Shown: positions 1-11,779, numbered from the stretch's first letter. The stretch: 64,000 nucleotides of DNA from Zea mays (GCF_902167145.1 NC_050096.1:182563825-182627824), one strand, 5' to 3'. Program-made: numbers and translations. Notes: generated from the letters alone by a model not told the origin.

Positions 1-580
1 AAGCAGTGAAGCCGAAAAATAAACGACAAAGAGATTTTGATCGTTCCTAAGGGGACGTAGAGATTGTGTGTTTCAGCGTGGGTGTGTGGGTGTGTGTCTT
101 CGGCATTAGCATCATTTTTCGCATCATATCATCACATCACCCCACATAGCATCACATCATACATCATACCACACCAATGACACGAATTGAATACAAAGTC
201 TATCTTCAGAAGAACGCTTTGTAAAAGTGAAAATGTGCCAATGCACAAAGTAAGCTGAGAAATACAGCTTCGTCAGCTCTATTGCAAAAGAAGGGATTCC
301 CTGTTTACGAAACATGGATGTTTTTACGAAGTATGGATATTTTTACGAAGCATGGACATTTTCACGAAGCACAGATCTTTTTCTTTACGAAGCATGAAAA
401 GAAGGGAAGGTGTTTTTTCGCCGAAGGCTAAAAAACAGTATGTATATAAAGTTTCATGCATCGCAAAGAAGTGAATTACAAATAATTTACATATTACATT
501 CAAAAATATACACATCAAATCTTACAGTTTTGTTACAACTAAGCTACACTATCCATCTAAAAATATTGTTACAATAAATG

Positions 581-3500
581 CTAGTCTTCTTTCAGAATCT
601 TCTCTACAACTTCATTTAGCAATTTGTTAACAACTTCGTCAACGATTGATTCGGCCATGTTGATGATCTCCAGCGCTTTCTTCGTCTCTGGGTCGGCCAG
701 GGGATCAAACAGTTCCGGTGGCAGAGATAATTCAGCTACAGTAAAAAAATTAATCAGTCTGAAGCTGCAAAAACAAATGCCGAAGCTAGATGCCGCGAAA
801 CAATACCTATGCGTCTTTCGCGCTCTGCAGCTTCTTCAGCTTGTTTTGCTTGTACTCGGGCGTCATGGATGTCTTTCTCGCTTTTCTTCATAATTTCGTG
901 AGCCATCTCTCGGCCACCATTTACCCAGATGTCATTATAAAATTTTCCGCCCATTAAACTTGCTTCAGCTGAGGGATCTTTTGTATCATCCACGGAGAAG
1001 GCAGCTTCGGCCTGGGCCAGGGTCTTGACATGGTCACATCCCGTCTTCTCCAGGATGGATGAAATCCCCCTTGCACCGGAGAACGCACACACATCCCCGC
1101 GATCACTTAGAATTTCTTCAAAAGCTTCAGCCTCTCCACTTATCCATTCGATAACACCTTCAGGGTCGCCTCGTATGAAGTTATCTTCGTTAGAATAGGC
1201 ACCCACGTTGGCGAAGCTGGCCTTTATTTTCTCCACGCAACCCAAGTATTTTTCAAAGCATCTTTCCTTGGATGCGCGAAGTTCTTCAACTGTTTTTTCT
1301 AGATGGTTTTTCTAATATTCGCTAATCTCTCGGTTAGCTTCTGCGACTGCGCATTTTTCTTTGGCTTCTGCCAACTGTTTTCGAAGGTCTTCAATTTCAT
1401 TCTTCTGGATTTCGGCCTGAGTCTTGAAACTAACTTCATCTTCTTTCACCTTGTTTACCAATGAAATTAAAATTTTGTCTTTCTCAAGACCTTCGTTTCT
1501 TAATTCAATTACCTCCGAACGAAGGTTGTTCAGAGCCATCGTATATCCTTCATCTTTAATGTTTTTCTGAGCCCTTAGCGCATTGCTAAGAATTAAGCCT
1601 TGCAAGAGGAAGACAAAATTAAGTATAGTAAATAAAATATTTTGTTTTCAAATATAGAATTAGCTTTTATACCTTTATGCTATTATACGCTAAGCTGTCA
1701 GCAAGCTCATCCTTTGATAGGATCGAGAGACCGTCTTCTAGCTTCGGGAATCTGATGCTTCTACCTATCTCCCAGCAAACGGATATTTCTTTATTATCCG
1801 GGAGACAGTACAAAAAATCCTCTTCCCCATTGCCATTAAACACTAATGCCCCCTTCGGGTATTTCAATTTTTGGGCATAGTGTTGTGCTTCTTGTTTTTC
1901 TTCTTGAGAAAGTCCCTTTCCAGAAGCATGGCGAATGATGTAATCAATGCTTTCTTTTGAACCTTCGGGAGCAGGAGTTAGAACCTTTTCAGACGCAATT
2001 TGCTCTGTTGCCTTTTTTTCAATTTTGGCAGGCTCTGTCTCAGTGGGCTCTGAAGGCCCGACTTCGGTTTCAGCTTGAATTATTGTAGCTTCGACTTTTG
2101 CCTGTTTTGTTTCAGCTTCGGGTTGCGCCTTGGAAGCTTCGGCAATTTTTCTTGTAGGAGCAGGACTCAAGGTTCTTGTTGTTTCTAGCACATTCGCCAT
2201 CCTTCTCCTTTTAGGAGTTGCAGCGGAGCTTTTTTGCATCTTCGGCATTGTTGCCTCTGTTGAAGGGCTCAAAACCTCCGTCATTTCTGTTATTTCTTGA
2301 ATCTTTGGCTCTTCAGTTTTTTCGGCCACCGTCGTCTCAACTAGTTTAACTGAAGGTAACTTCGACATTATAGCCGGCTCTTCCGTCCTCTGCGTAGAGG
2401 GAGCGGTCTCTTTTGTTTTGGCAGCCGAAGAGGCCCTTCGCCAAATTCAGGTATCACGGCCGGTTCGATGTAACGCGACCGGTGAGTCAGAACCTTCATC
2501 TTCTTGCCCTTCGGCTCAGCTGTGATGGCCGAAGCGACAACCTTTCCAGAAGCAGCAATCTTTCTTTTTACCCCTTGCCCTCGCAGCGGGTAACAATAGT
2601 CAAGGTATACGAAGCCAATAGCATCGAATACCCTGTTCAATCTTTTTCTTATTCCGACCCCCGAAGGCTGCGAACAAGGCATTGTCTTCTGTCTTGGAAT
2701 AAGCTCCAAGCAACTCATCACTTGTAGCTTCGATGCACATCAGCCAGTCATCGTTTGGTTCATCAAATGTATCCCCAAATCTGAATGTATACTTCAGCCG
2801 GACCAAATCACCTTCGCCAGACTTAGCGATGGTCTCCTTCAGCATTTCCCAGCTTTCTACAAGCGGCCATACTCTGAATGCTATATGCTCTTGAATTAAA
2901 TCTCTTGTACCAATGAAGGAGCAGACTGTACTGAAGGCCTTCTGACACGCTTCGGTGGCATCATCAATTTCGAACTTCGGATTTCGGAGGCCGAAGCGGG
3001 ACTAGATGGGCGCATAATGACTTCCTTAATATCTTCCCTTGCTTTCAAATCATTTTTCACATAAAACCATTCTTCCATCCAAGCTCCGGGCCATCTCTTC
3101 CGAAATGTTGGTACTGGGTGGCTTGCGTTGGGGCGGGCGATAAATCCATAACAACCGAAGTTGTTGTGGTACTGTTCTTTACCCATGGCCTTCGTCTCAT
3201 ATAGCAATTCGTGCATATTGCAGAAGCACTTTGCGCTTGGTTCTAACCCTTGGCTCCTTACTGCCCAGACAAAAATCCCCATCCTTATTATGGCTTCAGG
3301 GGTGATCTGATGAAGAAAAATTTGGTAGGTCTTCAGCACTTCAACTACAAACTTACTTAAAGGAAACCGAAGCCCAGCCTTGAAGAAGCTTCGGAAAATC
3401 ACAACTTCGTTCTCCTCAGGGGCAGGGACGTTGTTGTCTCCGCCAACCCTCACAATATACATATCCCGAAAATACCTTCCTCTCATATTCTCAAGATGAC

Positions 3501-3774
3501 TCTGTTTGATGGTCGATTTTCCGAAGATTGAATGACTTGGCCTCCAGGGCCGATCCTCAGAATCTTCGTCCCCACTTTCTACATCATAGCTATCACTGTC
3601 ACCAATATCTTCAGATAAGCCTTCTAGTATCTCTTTAGTAATCTTCTTTGTATTTGTTTTTGCCATCGACTCGACAAATCCAGCAATATAAGGATCTGCA
3701 GTCTTCTTCTCCTCAAATAGCTTCTCCTCTTCAGTCGGCTTCGACTTAGCAGCAACCTTCTTGCCTTGAGACAT
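581..3774 (-). pseudogene. antisense spliced gene of gypsy copy A (PF04195-like plus coiled coil)
   Basis: This gene runs opposite to its element. Reading leftward, the ATG at 3774 opens a 292-codon block with an acidic linker (about residues 50-70) and a domain resembling PF04195 (putative gypsy-type transposon), with the segments FRSFFKAGLRFPLSKF and HNNFGCYGF. It continues through 2845-2600 and 2721-2368 into a Glu/Pro/Thr/Ala-rich stretch and an ASGKGLSQEE-type conserved segment ending at 1673. Introns are visible at 1599-1672 and 736-806 with GT and AG borders matching the exon ends in copies B and C. The exon at 807-1598 encodes a charged coiled coil, and the last exon (581-735) ends in TAG at 581-583. 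Reading-frame changes near 2870, 2720 and 2370 and a TAG at about 1312 (Trp in copy C) make it a pseudogene. The biochemical role of this protein family is unknown to me. Confidence 0.75.
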
Positions 3775-3924
3775 TTTTTCTTCAGAAACGGTGAAAATGA
3801 GTGTTTTAAACCAAAGCTCATGAAGCTTGAAAAATTAGCAAGCGCTAGTGGGCAAGAGCTATAAAATTGAGAAAATAAAGCAAATGGCACAAGCAGCGTA
3901 TCAAATGCAGCTGGTGTAAGTTCC

Positions 3925-3932
3925 TATTTATA
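3925..3932 (-). promoter_or_regulatory. TATA box of the antisense gene, copy A
   Basis: TATAAATA on the minus strand, about 150 bp upstream of the antisense ATG at 3774 and inside the element rather than in the LTR. The same box with the same neighbours occurs in copy B at 29857-29864, which supports a real antisense promoter. Transcription from it is inferred. Confidence 0.6.
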
Positions 3933-4086
3933 CGCCCAGTGCGCTCCGAATTGGAGGGCCTTGTCTGTCATTGACTGTTGCTATTCTAGCAAAGGGAAGG
4001 TGTTTTTCGGACCTTCGGCTTAAGGCCTTCATCCATGTCGCAGTCTGAATTCGTTATCTTAACAAATTTATACTGTGAGGGGCTAC

Positions 4087-4755
4087 TGTTGGGGGCCTTC
4101 GTCTTTCGAAGGTCCTAAAAAACATGATTAACAATGTTTCCCAAGTGTAATATATGTACAGGAACCTTCGGACTCGGGATGAAGCTATCCACAATATGAA
4201 AAGCATGGTTGGGACGAAGGTCGAACCAGTTCCGAAGCTATGCGCAGGGAAGCTTCGGTTGAGTAGCAGAAAAGGAACCGACTTAAAGAGGAAAAGGCTA
4301 TTTAGTCCTTGATAGATTGTCTTAATGTCAATAGTAAACATGAAGGGCATTAATGTAATTTCGCACAGGCTGCGTCCTGTGCCTATAAATAGATGAACAG
4401 TACCCCCGTACTGTTCACGCGGACTTGTACTCGTTTTGTGCGTCACGCTTGTACTTTTACCTTCTATCAAGCCGAAGGTACATTTGTAATTCAATATTAT
4501 TTCTGTCTTTCCATGATAATATAATGAGAATGAATTAATAATGTTATATGGTTGTTTATGTTGTCTCCCATATTTCGTATGCTTCTCCTTTTATTAACAT
4601 AAACCATGATGATGAAGGTATGTCATTCATAACCTTCGTCTGAAGATCATTATATCCTAAGGGAAATAATGCTTCGAAGGACGAAAGGCATTAATGTTTA
4701 ACATTTTGTGTTGCTTTGTTCTTAATTCATAGCATTTGAGAACAAGTCCCCAACA
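4087..4755 (+). repeat. 3' LTR of gypsy copy A
   Basis: 669 bp beginning TGTTGGGGGCC and ending TCCCCAACA. A TATA box (CTATAAATAG, 4383-4392) sits about 300 bp in, as expected for the U3/R border. The same landmarks occur in the LTRs of copy B (30024-30708) and copy C (50064-50477). The flanking target duplication cannot be checked because the 5' LTR is outside the window. Confidence 0.9.
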
Positions 4756-5340
4756 ATACCGTCCTCCTCGGGACAAGGCACCTCACGAGCCCTTCTCGTC
4801 CGCATCAGATCTAGCGCCGCCTCCTTCACCCTGCTGGCCAGCGAGCTCCTCAGTGTGGTGAGTCCCCTTTCCCCTCTACTCTCCTCTTCCCTTCTGCTCT
4901 CCTCTTACTCCATCATGCTGAACGGCGAGCTACTCAGAGCCAGGTGCTTTCCCTCTGCTATCTTCCGCGCGGTGCCCAGAGTTCCTTTCCCCTCTGCTCT
5001 CTTCCTCCCCTCTGCTTTCCCTCTGATCCCCTCTGCTCTCTTTCGCACGGTGAGTCCGGCGTGGCGAGATCTTCCCCGTTGGCGCCGCGGGCTGCTGCTT
5101 CGGCACAGATTTAATAAAAAAATAGAATTCTGGATAGATGCACGGTGATGCGCGAGAGCTCCGGTGGCGCCATGATGCGCGTGGCCTCTCCTCGCGTCGT
5201 TGGACGCCCGCTGATTTCAGCCTCTCTCTCTCTCCCGTATATAGGGATTCTCGTTCATTCCTTTCAAAAAATATATCTATCAAGTTATTAGCCTTTTTTC
5301 CTGTCCTGTACTTTCTATGCTAGCAAGGTATACCAATCTG
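4756..5340. other. GC/CT-rich stretch between the gypsy LTR and the PIF element
   Basis: No convincing gene. The part at 4855-5045 is a run of degenerate CCCTCTGCTCTC-like units, and 5220-5240 is a TCTC run followed by CCGTATATAGGG. It could be promoter or 5' untranslated sequence of the PIF transposase gene downstream, or an unrelated target. Open frames here are low-complexity and not supported. Confidence 0.4.
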
Positions 5341-5889
5341 GCTAGTGTTCGTCGACAATGAGTTTGCTGATGAGGAATATAGTCCAAATGACAAGGTGAT
5401 GCTCTGGCATGTCCATTCCTCTTTGGAAACGAACTACATGAAAAGTAACTCAGAACTTATGAAGAACAAATACTCTTTTCCGCTAAATGATGGTAGATGC
5501 TACGTTTTCCATTCATCGATTCAACATTCGATCCACCCTAGCTTGGTGTACATAGTTTGAATGCTGATTTTAATTTGGAGCTAGAGTACTGATTAGAAAA
5601 GAGACACACACTGCTATAATACAATATATCTCTCTATATATCTAGCTTTCAGTCAGAATGCCTTGCTAGTTTTAGTCATCAAAGTTACTCCGCCTCCTCT
5701 TTGAGAGCAGTTGGCATGCATGTAGAGAAGTCTGGTGAGATAGTGAAAGTTTGATTTCTCATAATGTCGTCTCTAACCTAGCTAGCTAGCTTGTTATTTC
5801 CTCATTAGTGAACTTAGTAGCAGTTCTTGACTTACAAATCTACGACATGCTCATCCACTTGTTTTTTTGGATTTGATGCTTACATGTAG

Positions 5890-7249
5890 ATGGATAAGAA
5901 GACCAAGGTTAGAGTTTGTGTTGCTGCTGCACATAAGTTACTGTCAATGATGGCTATGATTATTCATTCTAGAAAAAGAAAACGAAATGCAAGGAGGACA
6001 GGGATTACCTATGCACCAATGCATGAAAGGGATATAACTAGAATTGAATATCTCAACACAAAGATTTGGAGGGATGACACAACATGTATAAACATGATTA
6101 GAATGAAAAGGGCTTGTTTCTTTCACCTAACTAAACATTTTAGAGAGCGTGGTTTACTTCAGGACACTATCCATATGTGTGTTGAACAACAAGTGGCCAT
6201 GTTTCTAAATACAATTGGGCATAACCTTTGAAATAGGTTGATTGGCACGAATTTTGGTAGATCTGGGGAAACGGTTAGTCGCTATTTCAATAAAGTTCTT
6301 CGTGCAATTGGTGAGCTATGGGGGGAACTAATTAGACCACCTTCATTGGACACTCCAACCAAAATATCAGGGAACTACAGATGGGATCCGTACTTTAAGG
6401 TGTGAAACTCATCACTATTTTGTTTTTAGGTCTGTATTCATGTTGCACACACGGCCCCTAATGCTTCATGCTTGTATGGCCCTTAAACTAGGATTGTATT
6501 GGAGCTATTGATGGCACACATGTAAGAGCCACTGTTCCTAGAGATATGGAGCAAGCCTTTCATGGTAGGAAGTCCTACGCGACTCAAAATGTAATGGCGA
6601 CTGTAGATTTTGATCTACGCTTCACTTATGTGTTGGCTGGTTGGGAGGGAACAACACATGATGCTAATGTATTACGAGATGCTTTAGAACGTGTGAATGG
6701 CTTTCGCGTTCCACAAGGTAATAGTTTCACTTATGTCCTTGTAAATGACAATGTTTATGGAATTATGACCATAATATATATTAATATTATTATTATATTA
6801 TAGGTAAATTCTACCTTGTTGATGCGGGATATGGAGCAAAACCGAGATTCTTGCCTCCTTTCCGTGGTGTGAGATACCATTTAAACGAATGGGGCAATAA
6901 TCCCGTACAAAATGAGAAAGAGTTGTTTAATCTAAGGCACTCATCTCTTCATGTCACAATTGAGCATGCATTCGGGTCATTGAAGAGAAGATTCAAGATT
7001 TTAGATGATGCATCTCCTTTCTTCCCTTTTCCAACACAAGTCGATATTGTTGTTGCTTGTTGTATCATTCATAATTTGGTCATACAAGATGGGAGTGATG
7101 ATTTTATTATACAAGATTCTAATTGGCCTAGTCATAGCCATGCTACATCTTTAGTTGGCCAAGCAAGTGAGCATGCTGCTATGGTTGCTTTGAGGCAAGG
7201 AATTGCAGACCAGATGTGGACAGACCATCAGAACTACAATGAAAACTAG
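5890..7249 (+). pseudogene. PIF/Harbinger DDE transposase (one in-frame stop)
   Basis: This is a DDE-superfamily nuclease (PF13359, DDE_Tnp_4 type) that would excise and insert the element. Three exons fit the frame: 5890-6399, 6492-6717 and 6804-7249, all with GT-AG borders. The first Asp lies in AIDGTHV at the start of exon 2, the second in GWEGTTHDANVL, and the Glu in HVTIEHAFGSLKRRF of exon 3; LVDAGYG and ACCIIHN are further family signatures. The start at 5890 follows a TAG that may be an intron acceptor. Exon 1 has TGA at 6229-6231 between GHNL and NRLIGTNFGRSGETV, where relatives normally carry Arg (CGA), so the copy looks killed by a single C-to-T change. The rest of the frame is open, suggesting fairly recent decay. 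Confidence 0.88.
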
Positions 7250-7390
7250 TATCTTGTAATATTTGTAAGAACTATTTGTAATTATGCTATGTTATTGCAA
7301 GGAAGTATTGGCTACTGTCTTTTATCTGTAAGAACTATTTGTAAGGATGCTATGCTATTGTAAGGGAATATTGGTTGCTGATTTTAATGT

Positions 7391-7562
7391 TGCTATGTCA
7401 TTGTAAGGAAGTATTGTTTGCTAATTTTAATGTTGCTATGTTATTGTAAGGAAGTATTGTTTGCTAATTTTTATGTTGCTATGTCATTGTAAGGAAGTAT
7501 TGTTTGCTGATTTTAATGTTGCTATGTCATTGTAAGGAAGTATTGTTTGCTAATTTTTATGA
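7391..7562 (+). repeat. 43-bp tandem repeat, four units
   Basis: Units beginning TGCTATGTCATTGTAAGG start at 7391, 7434, 7477 and 7520, and differ by one to three bases. Diverged partial units precede them at about 7284 and 7340. The array fills the gap between the two PIF genes and ends just before the ATG-bearing exon of the second gene. Confidence 0.9.
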
Positions 7563-7584
7563 TCTTGATACTTGTAGGGAAGAA

Positions 7585-8649
7585 ATGGAAGTTGAAGGAC
7601 AAGGCTTCACTAATGGGCATGCTAACTGGACATCAGCAATGTCCTCTTTCATGTTGTCCTACCTGTCCAATGTGGTGTCAAGTGGCGAAAGGACATCGTC
7701 TGGTTTTAAGAAAGTTCACTACAATAGTTGTGCAAAAGCTATCAATGAAAAGTTCCAAATCGCCCTCAATGGCGAGCAGATTAAAAATCATCTGAAAACT
7801 TGGTCCAGAAGGTTTGCCAAGATAAATAGGATAAGAAAAGTGAGTGGTAAAGGCTGGGATGAAGATAGTTTTACTATTACTATGGATGAAGAGCACTATA
7901 ATGGCTATGTTAAGGTATTATTTCTTCTACCTACAATATGTGTTCAAACTGCAATATATGCAGATTTCTATTGATCTGTTTGTCCAAATGTAGGATCACA
8001 AGAATGACGCTGATTGTTTAAATAAGCCTCTTGAACACTTTGCCGAGATGCAAACAATATTTGGAAACACCATGGCCACAGGTAAGTTTGCAAAGGATTC
8101 TAATGCAGCTTTAGGCGAAGATGATGAAGTTGATAATGAAGAGGTGATGGCACATGCTTTCACTAAAAGGATGTCCACTTGTGATGATAATGCCACAACA
8201 TCTTCTATAAGCAAGATCAGGAAGAAGGCAAAAAACGTGATAGTGAAGAGGAGGGGTTGATTGCTGCATTCAAAAGTGTCGGGGATACCTTATCCAATGA
8301 TATTGAGAAGGTTGCCACAGGGGACACTGATGTGCCAGATGATCTTTTTGACAGTTTGATAAACCTTCCAGGTGTGTGTGCTTTGTTCTTAACTTCAGAT
8401 GTTGTAACCTGTTTTCTATTGATATGTTTGTCCAATAAAAACTATTGTAACCTAAAACCTGAAAACTATTGTAACAATTTTTTTGACAATTTGCTAAACT
8501 TTGCAGGTTTTGAGCAGACCCACATATCTCTGTATTTCAATTATCTGGTGGCGCACCCTCACATTGCTAGAGCCTTCAACAAGTTGCCATTCGACCACAA
8601 GTTAATCTGGGCTCGCAATTTCGTCAGTGAAAAGTTCCTAGGAGTGTGA
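7585..8649 (+). pseudogene. Myb/SANT-like PIF/Harbinger ORF1 protein
   Basis: Partner protein of PIF transposases; in characterised members (PIF, Ping/Pong) it is needed with the transposase and resembles Myb/SANT DNA-binding proteins (PF12776 type). The exons fit 7585-7914, 7994-8371 and 8507-8649. The N-terminal part has the trihelix-like pattern: NWTSAMSSFMLSYLSN, then KFQIALNGEQIKNHLKTWSRRF. The C-terminal exon has HISLYFNYLVAHPHIARAF. The start at 7585 (MEVEGQGF) follows a TAG acceptor. A frameshift near 8225-8235, at AAGAAGGCAAAAAACG, breaks the second exon. The frame after it reads through to GLIAAFKSVGDTL and the last exon. Confidence 0.75.
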
Positions 8650-8804
8650 GGGCAGTTGGTAGGTTGGCTTGGAGGGTTCTTTTGCTTAAACCACATCGAA
8701 CAATGAATTGTGATCTATGTGTACCCATGAGTGTGAGGGCAATTAGTAGATAGTCTTGGACGGTTCTTTTGCTTGAACTACATCAAACAATGAAATGTGG
8801 TCTA
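8644..8804 (+). repeat. two-copy direct repeat, 87-bp period
   Basis: Segments starting GTGTGAGGGCA at 8644 and 8731 are about 85 percent alike over 74 bp. They lie just past the stop of the Myb/SANT-like gene, in the 3' non-coding part of the PIF element. Confidence 0.75.
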
Positions 8805-9167
8805 AGTACGTCAGCGGATTTTGCTTGAACATGCATATTTTGTGGAAGCCTTAAACTTGATATTATGTGTAATGCTAGGACACATTATTATGTATTGTGT
8901 GGAATTAATAATATGTGTGTTTTGTAGACTTAATATTAGTTGTAACATATCATGAGATGGGGGCAATGGCTGCAAACATTTTTTTGTGCTCTGTTCTCGA
9001 ACCAAACAAAGGACAGGACCAATCCATCCCCAGTTATACCTCTAACCAAACAAAAAACAAGGATAATCTCATCCCTCCGACCAAACAATATGAGGAATCA
9101 TTCCATCCCCAAACCCAGGGACCATTCTATTCCGTCCTCATTTGTCCCACAACCAAACGCATCCTAA

Positions 9168-9684
9168 ATAAATGGCTTGTCATCTTTCTCTAGAACAGGT
9201 TTTATAATGTAACAGCTTTATGATGTTATCGTATCACATATAGTTAATGAAAAGTCTATTATATAATAACTATCCCACGATATACGTTATATATTTAATA
9301 CTTGCTCCATATTCTTCTCTCATAAAGTGTTATGGAGTCCTTCAGCAGCTCATTTTCAGTTGGCTACCAATGAACAACCCGTTTTTTTCTCCATTTCTTT
9401 TTTTCCGCGTCATAAAAAAACAGATATGACATCTCTCTTATAGGCCATCTACGTTACCGTACAACCCTTCGAGGGCATGATGATAATGTATAATCAGAAT
9501 AAACTAGCAAGCTTGTTTCGCTTTAAGGGCTCACAACAACAGCAAGTTCAGAGGAAAGACGCGTTCGTTCCCAGAACGCACCTCATCTAATGTCCACCAA
9601 TATCTCTAATCACGTCCAAAAAGCAAATGAAGGAATAACACGTCCAGAATGCATGTGTGTATATAATGTGTTTTACAAGGCTTC
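9168..9684. other. AT-rich non-coding stretch
   Basis: No coding, repeat or terminal motif recognised. It is presumably the original target sequence to the right of the PIF element. Confidence 0.4.
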
Positions 9685-10760
9685 ATGCCGGGGACAACGC
9701 TGAGGCTGACAAAAGGAGCGGTGGCCCGGGTTGTCATCATCCTTCTCCTTCCCTCACTTCCTATCTATACTACTCCTATTAAGCATCTGACGAAGGCATC
9801 CACAATGCCCCCACCCCGCCAGCCTTGCGCGCCCCTGCCAGCCCCACACATCCGCTTGGAACTCCGTCTACGACCTTGCCAGCCCCACACCACCACCGTC
9901 TGCACGCGCCCCTGCCACACCACCCTCCTGCACGCGCCCTCGCCACACCACCCTCTTGCATGCTCACTCGCTCCGCCTCACTCCTGCACGCGCCCCCGAG
10001 ACTCCCCCAGCAGTTCCGCCCCCAGCATGCATGTGGCCCACAACCTTGCCCGACCCCTGCCCTCGCCTAACCCCTCCCCGCGTCGTCACCCGATACAGAT
10101 AAACTTCCAAACTCGACTATGGTGTAGGCGCGGCACAATGAGACTTTCCATGGAAGGCGAGATTCATGTCCATGGTATGTGCGTCCCATTCCATATTTGG
10201 CAGCCTTGGCATGCACCTCACACCCGCGCTGCCTCACTCCCGCATGCGCCCCTAAGCCGCCCCCACCAGCCCCGCCCTAGCATGCACACGTCCCACAACC
10301 TTGCTCGACCCCTACCCTCGCACTCGCCCGACCCCTCCCCGCGCCGACGCTCGATACGGATCACCTTCCAAACTCGACTATGGTGTAGGCACGACACGAT
10401 GAGACTTTCCATGGAAGGCAAGATCCGCGTCCATGGTATGTGCGTCCCATTCCATATTTGGCGGCCATGGCATGCACCACACCCCCTTCCCCGCCTCAAT
10501 CGAATGCTATTAATAGGATGGACAGAGGCGAGGCCTCCAACCCATGCTCACTCTCCTCTTATTCGCCGCTGTTCTGTTCAACTCGTAAGGTGCGTCCTAC
10601 AAAATATTCGATAAGTACTGAAATCAGTGTTTCAGAGGTGTTGTTATTGGTTCTTCTTATGTTAGTTCTTGCAAAATATTCGATAAGTACTAAAATCAAT
10701 CTCTTTCAGTTGGTTGCAACATTAGCCGAAGCTATTGCAAAGGGACCACCATTTTGATGC
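9685..10760. repeat. GC-rich block with about 255-bp tandem duplication
   Basis: The segment at about 10024-10278, beginning AGCATGCATGTGGCCCACAA, is repeated from 10279, beginning AGCATGCACACGTCCCACAA. Both include CTTCCAAACTCGACTATGG and GAGACTTTCCATGGAAGGC. The 309-codon frame across it is Pro/His/Arg-rich, shaped by the repeat and by CAC/CCC composition, and I do not call it a gene. A second short duplication, AAAATATTCGATAAGTACT, occurs at 10599 and 10675. The origin is not recognised. Confidence 0.6.
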
Positions 10761-11440
10761 ACTGGTAAGAATCTACATTTTCTTGTCCTCAGAGTATGTG
10801 GTCTATTATTCTTTTTGTTAGGTTAGATACATGTAGTTCTCATTTATTAATTGGGATAGTGAAGCCAGACATTACATGTCAGTTTAAAAATTTCACATTG
10901 TGTTAGATCTGTTCATGCTTTTCTATAATTTCAAACTGTGTTAGATCTGCCCATATGCACCTCTTAATTATCATGGCATCGGTCAGTTTCTAAAATTTCA
11001 ATATGAACTTACTGGTTATTGGTACTAATTCTGACTAAGTTTCCTACTGAAATCATCGTTGAATTTGCTAATGTAAAGTAATGTATCAATCCTTCAGAAG
11101 TGTTGTTGGTTGTGGGTAGTAATTCATGCCTAAGTTTTGCTCTCCATAGGTTTTATTTCTGAAAAGGGATTGTTAACACTTTGCATAAGGCTCCTTTACA
11201 TTTACTAGATAAACCTAAAATGCAATGTTATGTTTATGCTTTATAGTTTCTTCACTGATATCAGTACCACTTAATGACTGATAACAATAACATCTTAATC
11301 AGTGCTATGACTTGAAAACTAACAAACACAAAACTATAAACTAACTAGCGAACTTTGCTTTGCTTTGTTATGGTGTGATGTGATGTGGTGCTTTATATGC
11401 CTTCGGTTATCTAATTTTTTTGGTGATAATAAAAATACTA
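10761..11440. other. non-coding stretch left of the chromovirus
   Basis: AT-rich with no recognisable gene. A short direct repeat, GTGTTAGATCTG, occurs at 10899 and 10938. The 5' LTR and primer-binding site expected for the chromovirus are not found here, so that element is 5'-truncated. Confidence 0.4.
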
Positions 11441-11779
11441 GGTCAATGGTGATAGCTTAGGCGCCCTTCCCCTGTGCCACAGCTGGAGGCACCCCCTACA
11501 CCACCACAGGGCATCCCGACTGCTGGAGGAGATCCAGATGAAGACGCCGATGGTGATAGCTTAGGCCACAGTACCGAGCTTTCCGAGGAACAGGAGCCAG
11601 AAGGATGAGTCGCTCGACCCATGACCCGTGATGCCGCTCGCGGTTGGCACTTTCACTATGCGCTCGACACCCTATTGCATTAGGCTCTTGACTGGCACAC
11701 CTAGTCAATCGAGTACCATTGTGTAGTCTACCAGCACAGTCGCGGGAAGTACCCAAACCGCTGGGAGGCTACCTGTCTA

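Larger units (their letters stand above)
1..4755 (+). mobile_element. Ty3/gypsy-type LTR element, copy A (3' part)
   Basis: This is the downstream half of an LTR retrotransposon; its 5' half lies before the window. The first 130 bases match 52521-52680 of copy C, and the antisense gene at 581-3774 matches the antisense genes of copies B and C. A purine-rich tract ending GAGGGGCTAC (4077-4086) directly precedes the 3' LTR at 4087, which fixes the element on the plus strand. No reverse transcriptase, RNase H or integrase is visible. The TGTTGGGGGCC LTR start and GCTTCG/CGAAGG-rich internal sequence are shared by all three copies in the window. The maize family name is uncertain. Confidence 0.85.
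4756..9167 (+). mobile_element. PIF/Harbinger-type DNA transposon (left end not found)
   Basis: Two adjacent plus-strand genes are the standard pair of this superfamily: a DDE transposase (5890-7249) and a Myb/SANT-like protein (7585-8649). The right end is probably 9164. It reads AACCAAACGCATCC followed by TAA (9165-9167), the trinucleotide such elements duplicate. No inverted counterpart of this end is visible to the left, so the left terminus was lost or lies beyond the gypsy insertion ending at 4755. The left coordinate is therefore only a limit. Confidence 0.7.

Noticed and set aside
5345..5560. 71-codon frame ahead of the PIF transposase
   Set aside because: No family match and no splice logic linking it to the transposase; could be chance.
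9685..10614. 309-codon Pro/His-rich frame
   Set aside because: Composition is driven by a tandem duplication and C-rich sequence, with no family resemblance and no splice or promoter context.
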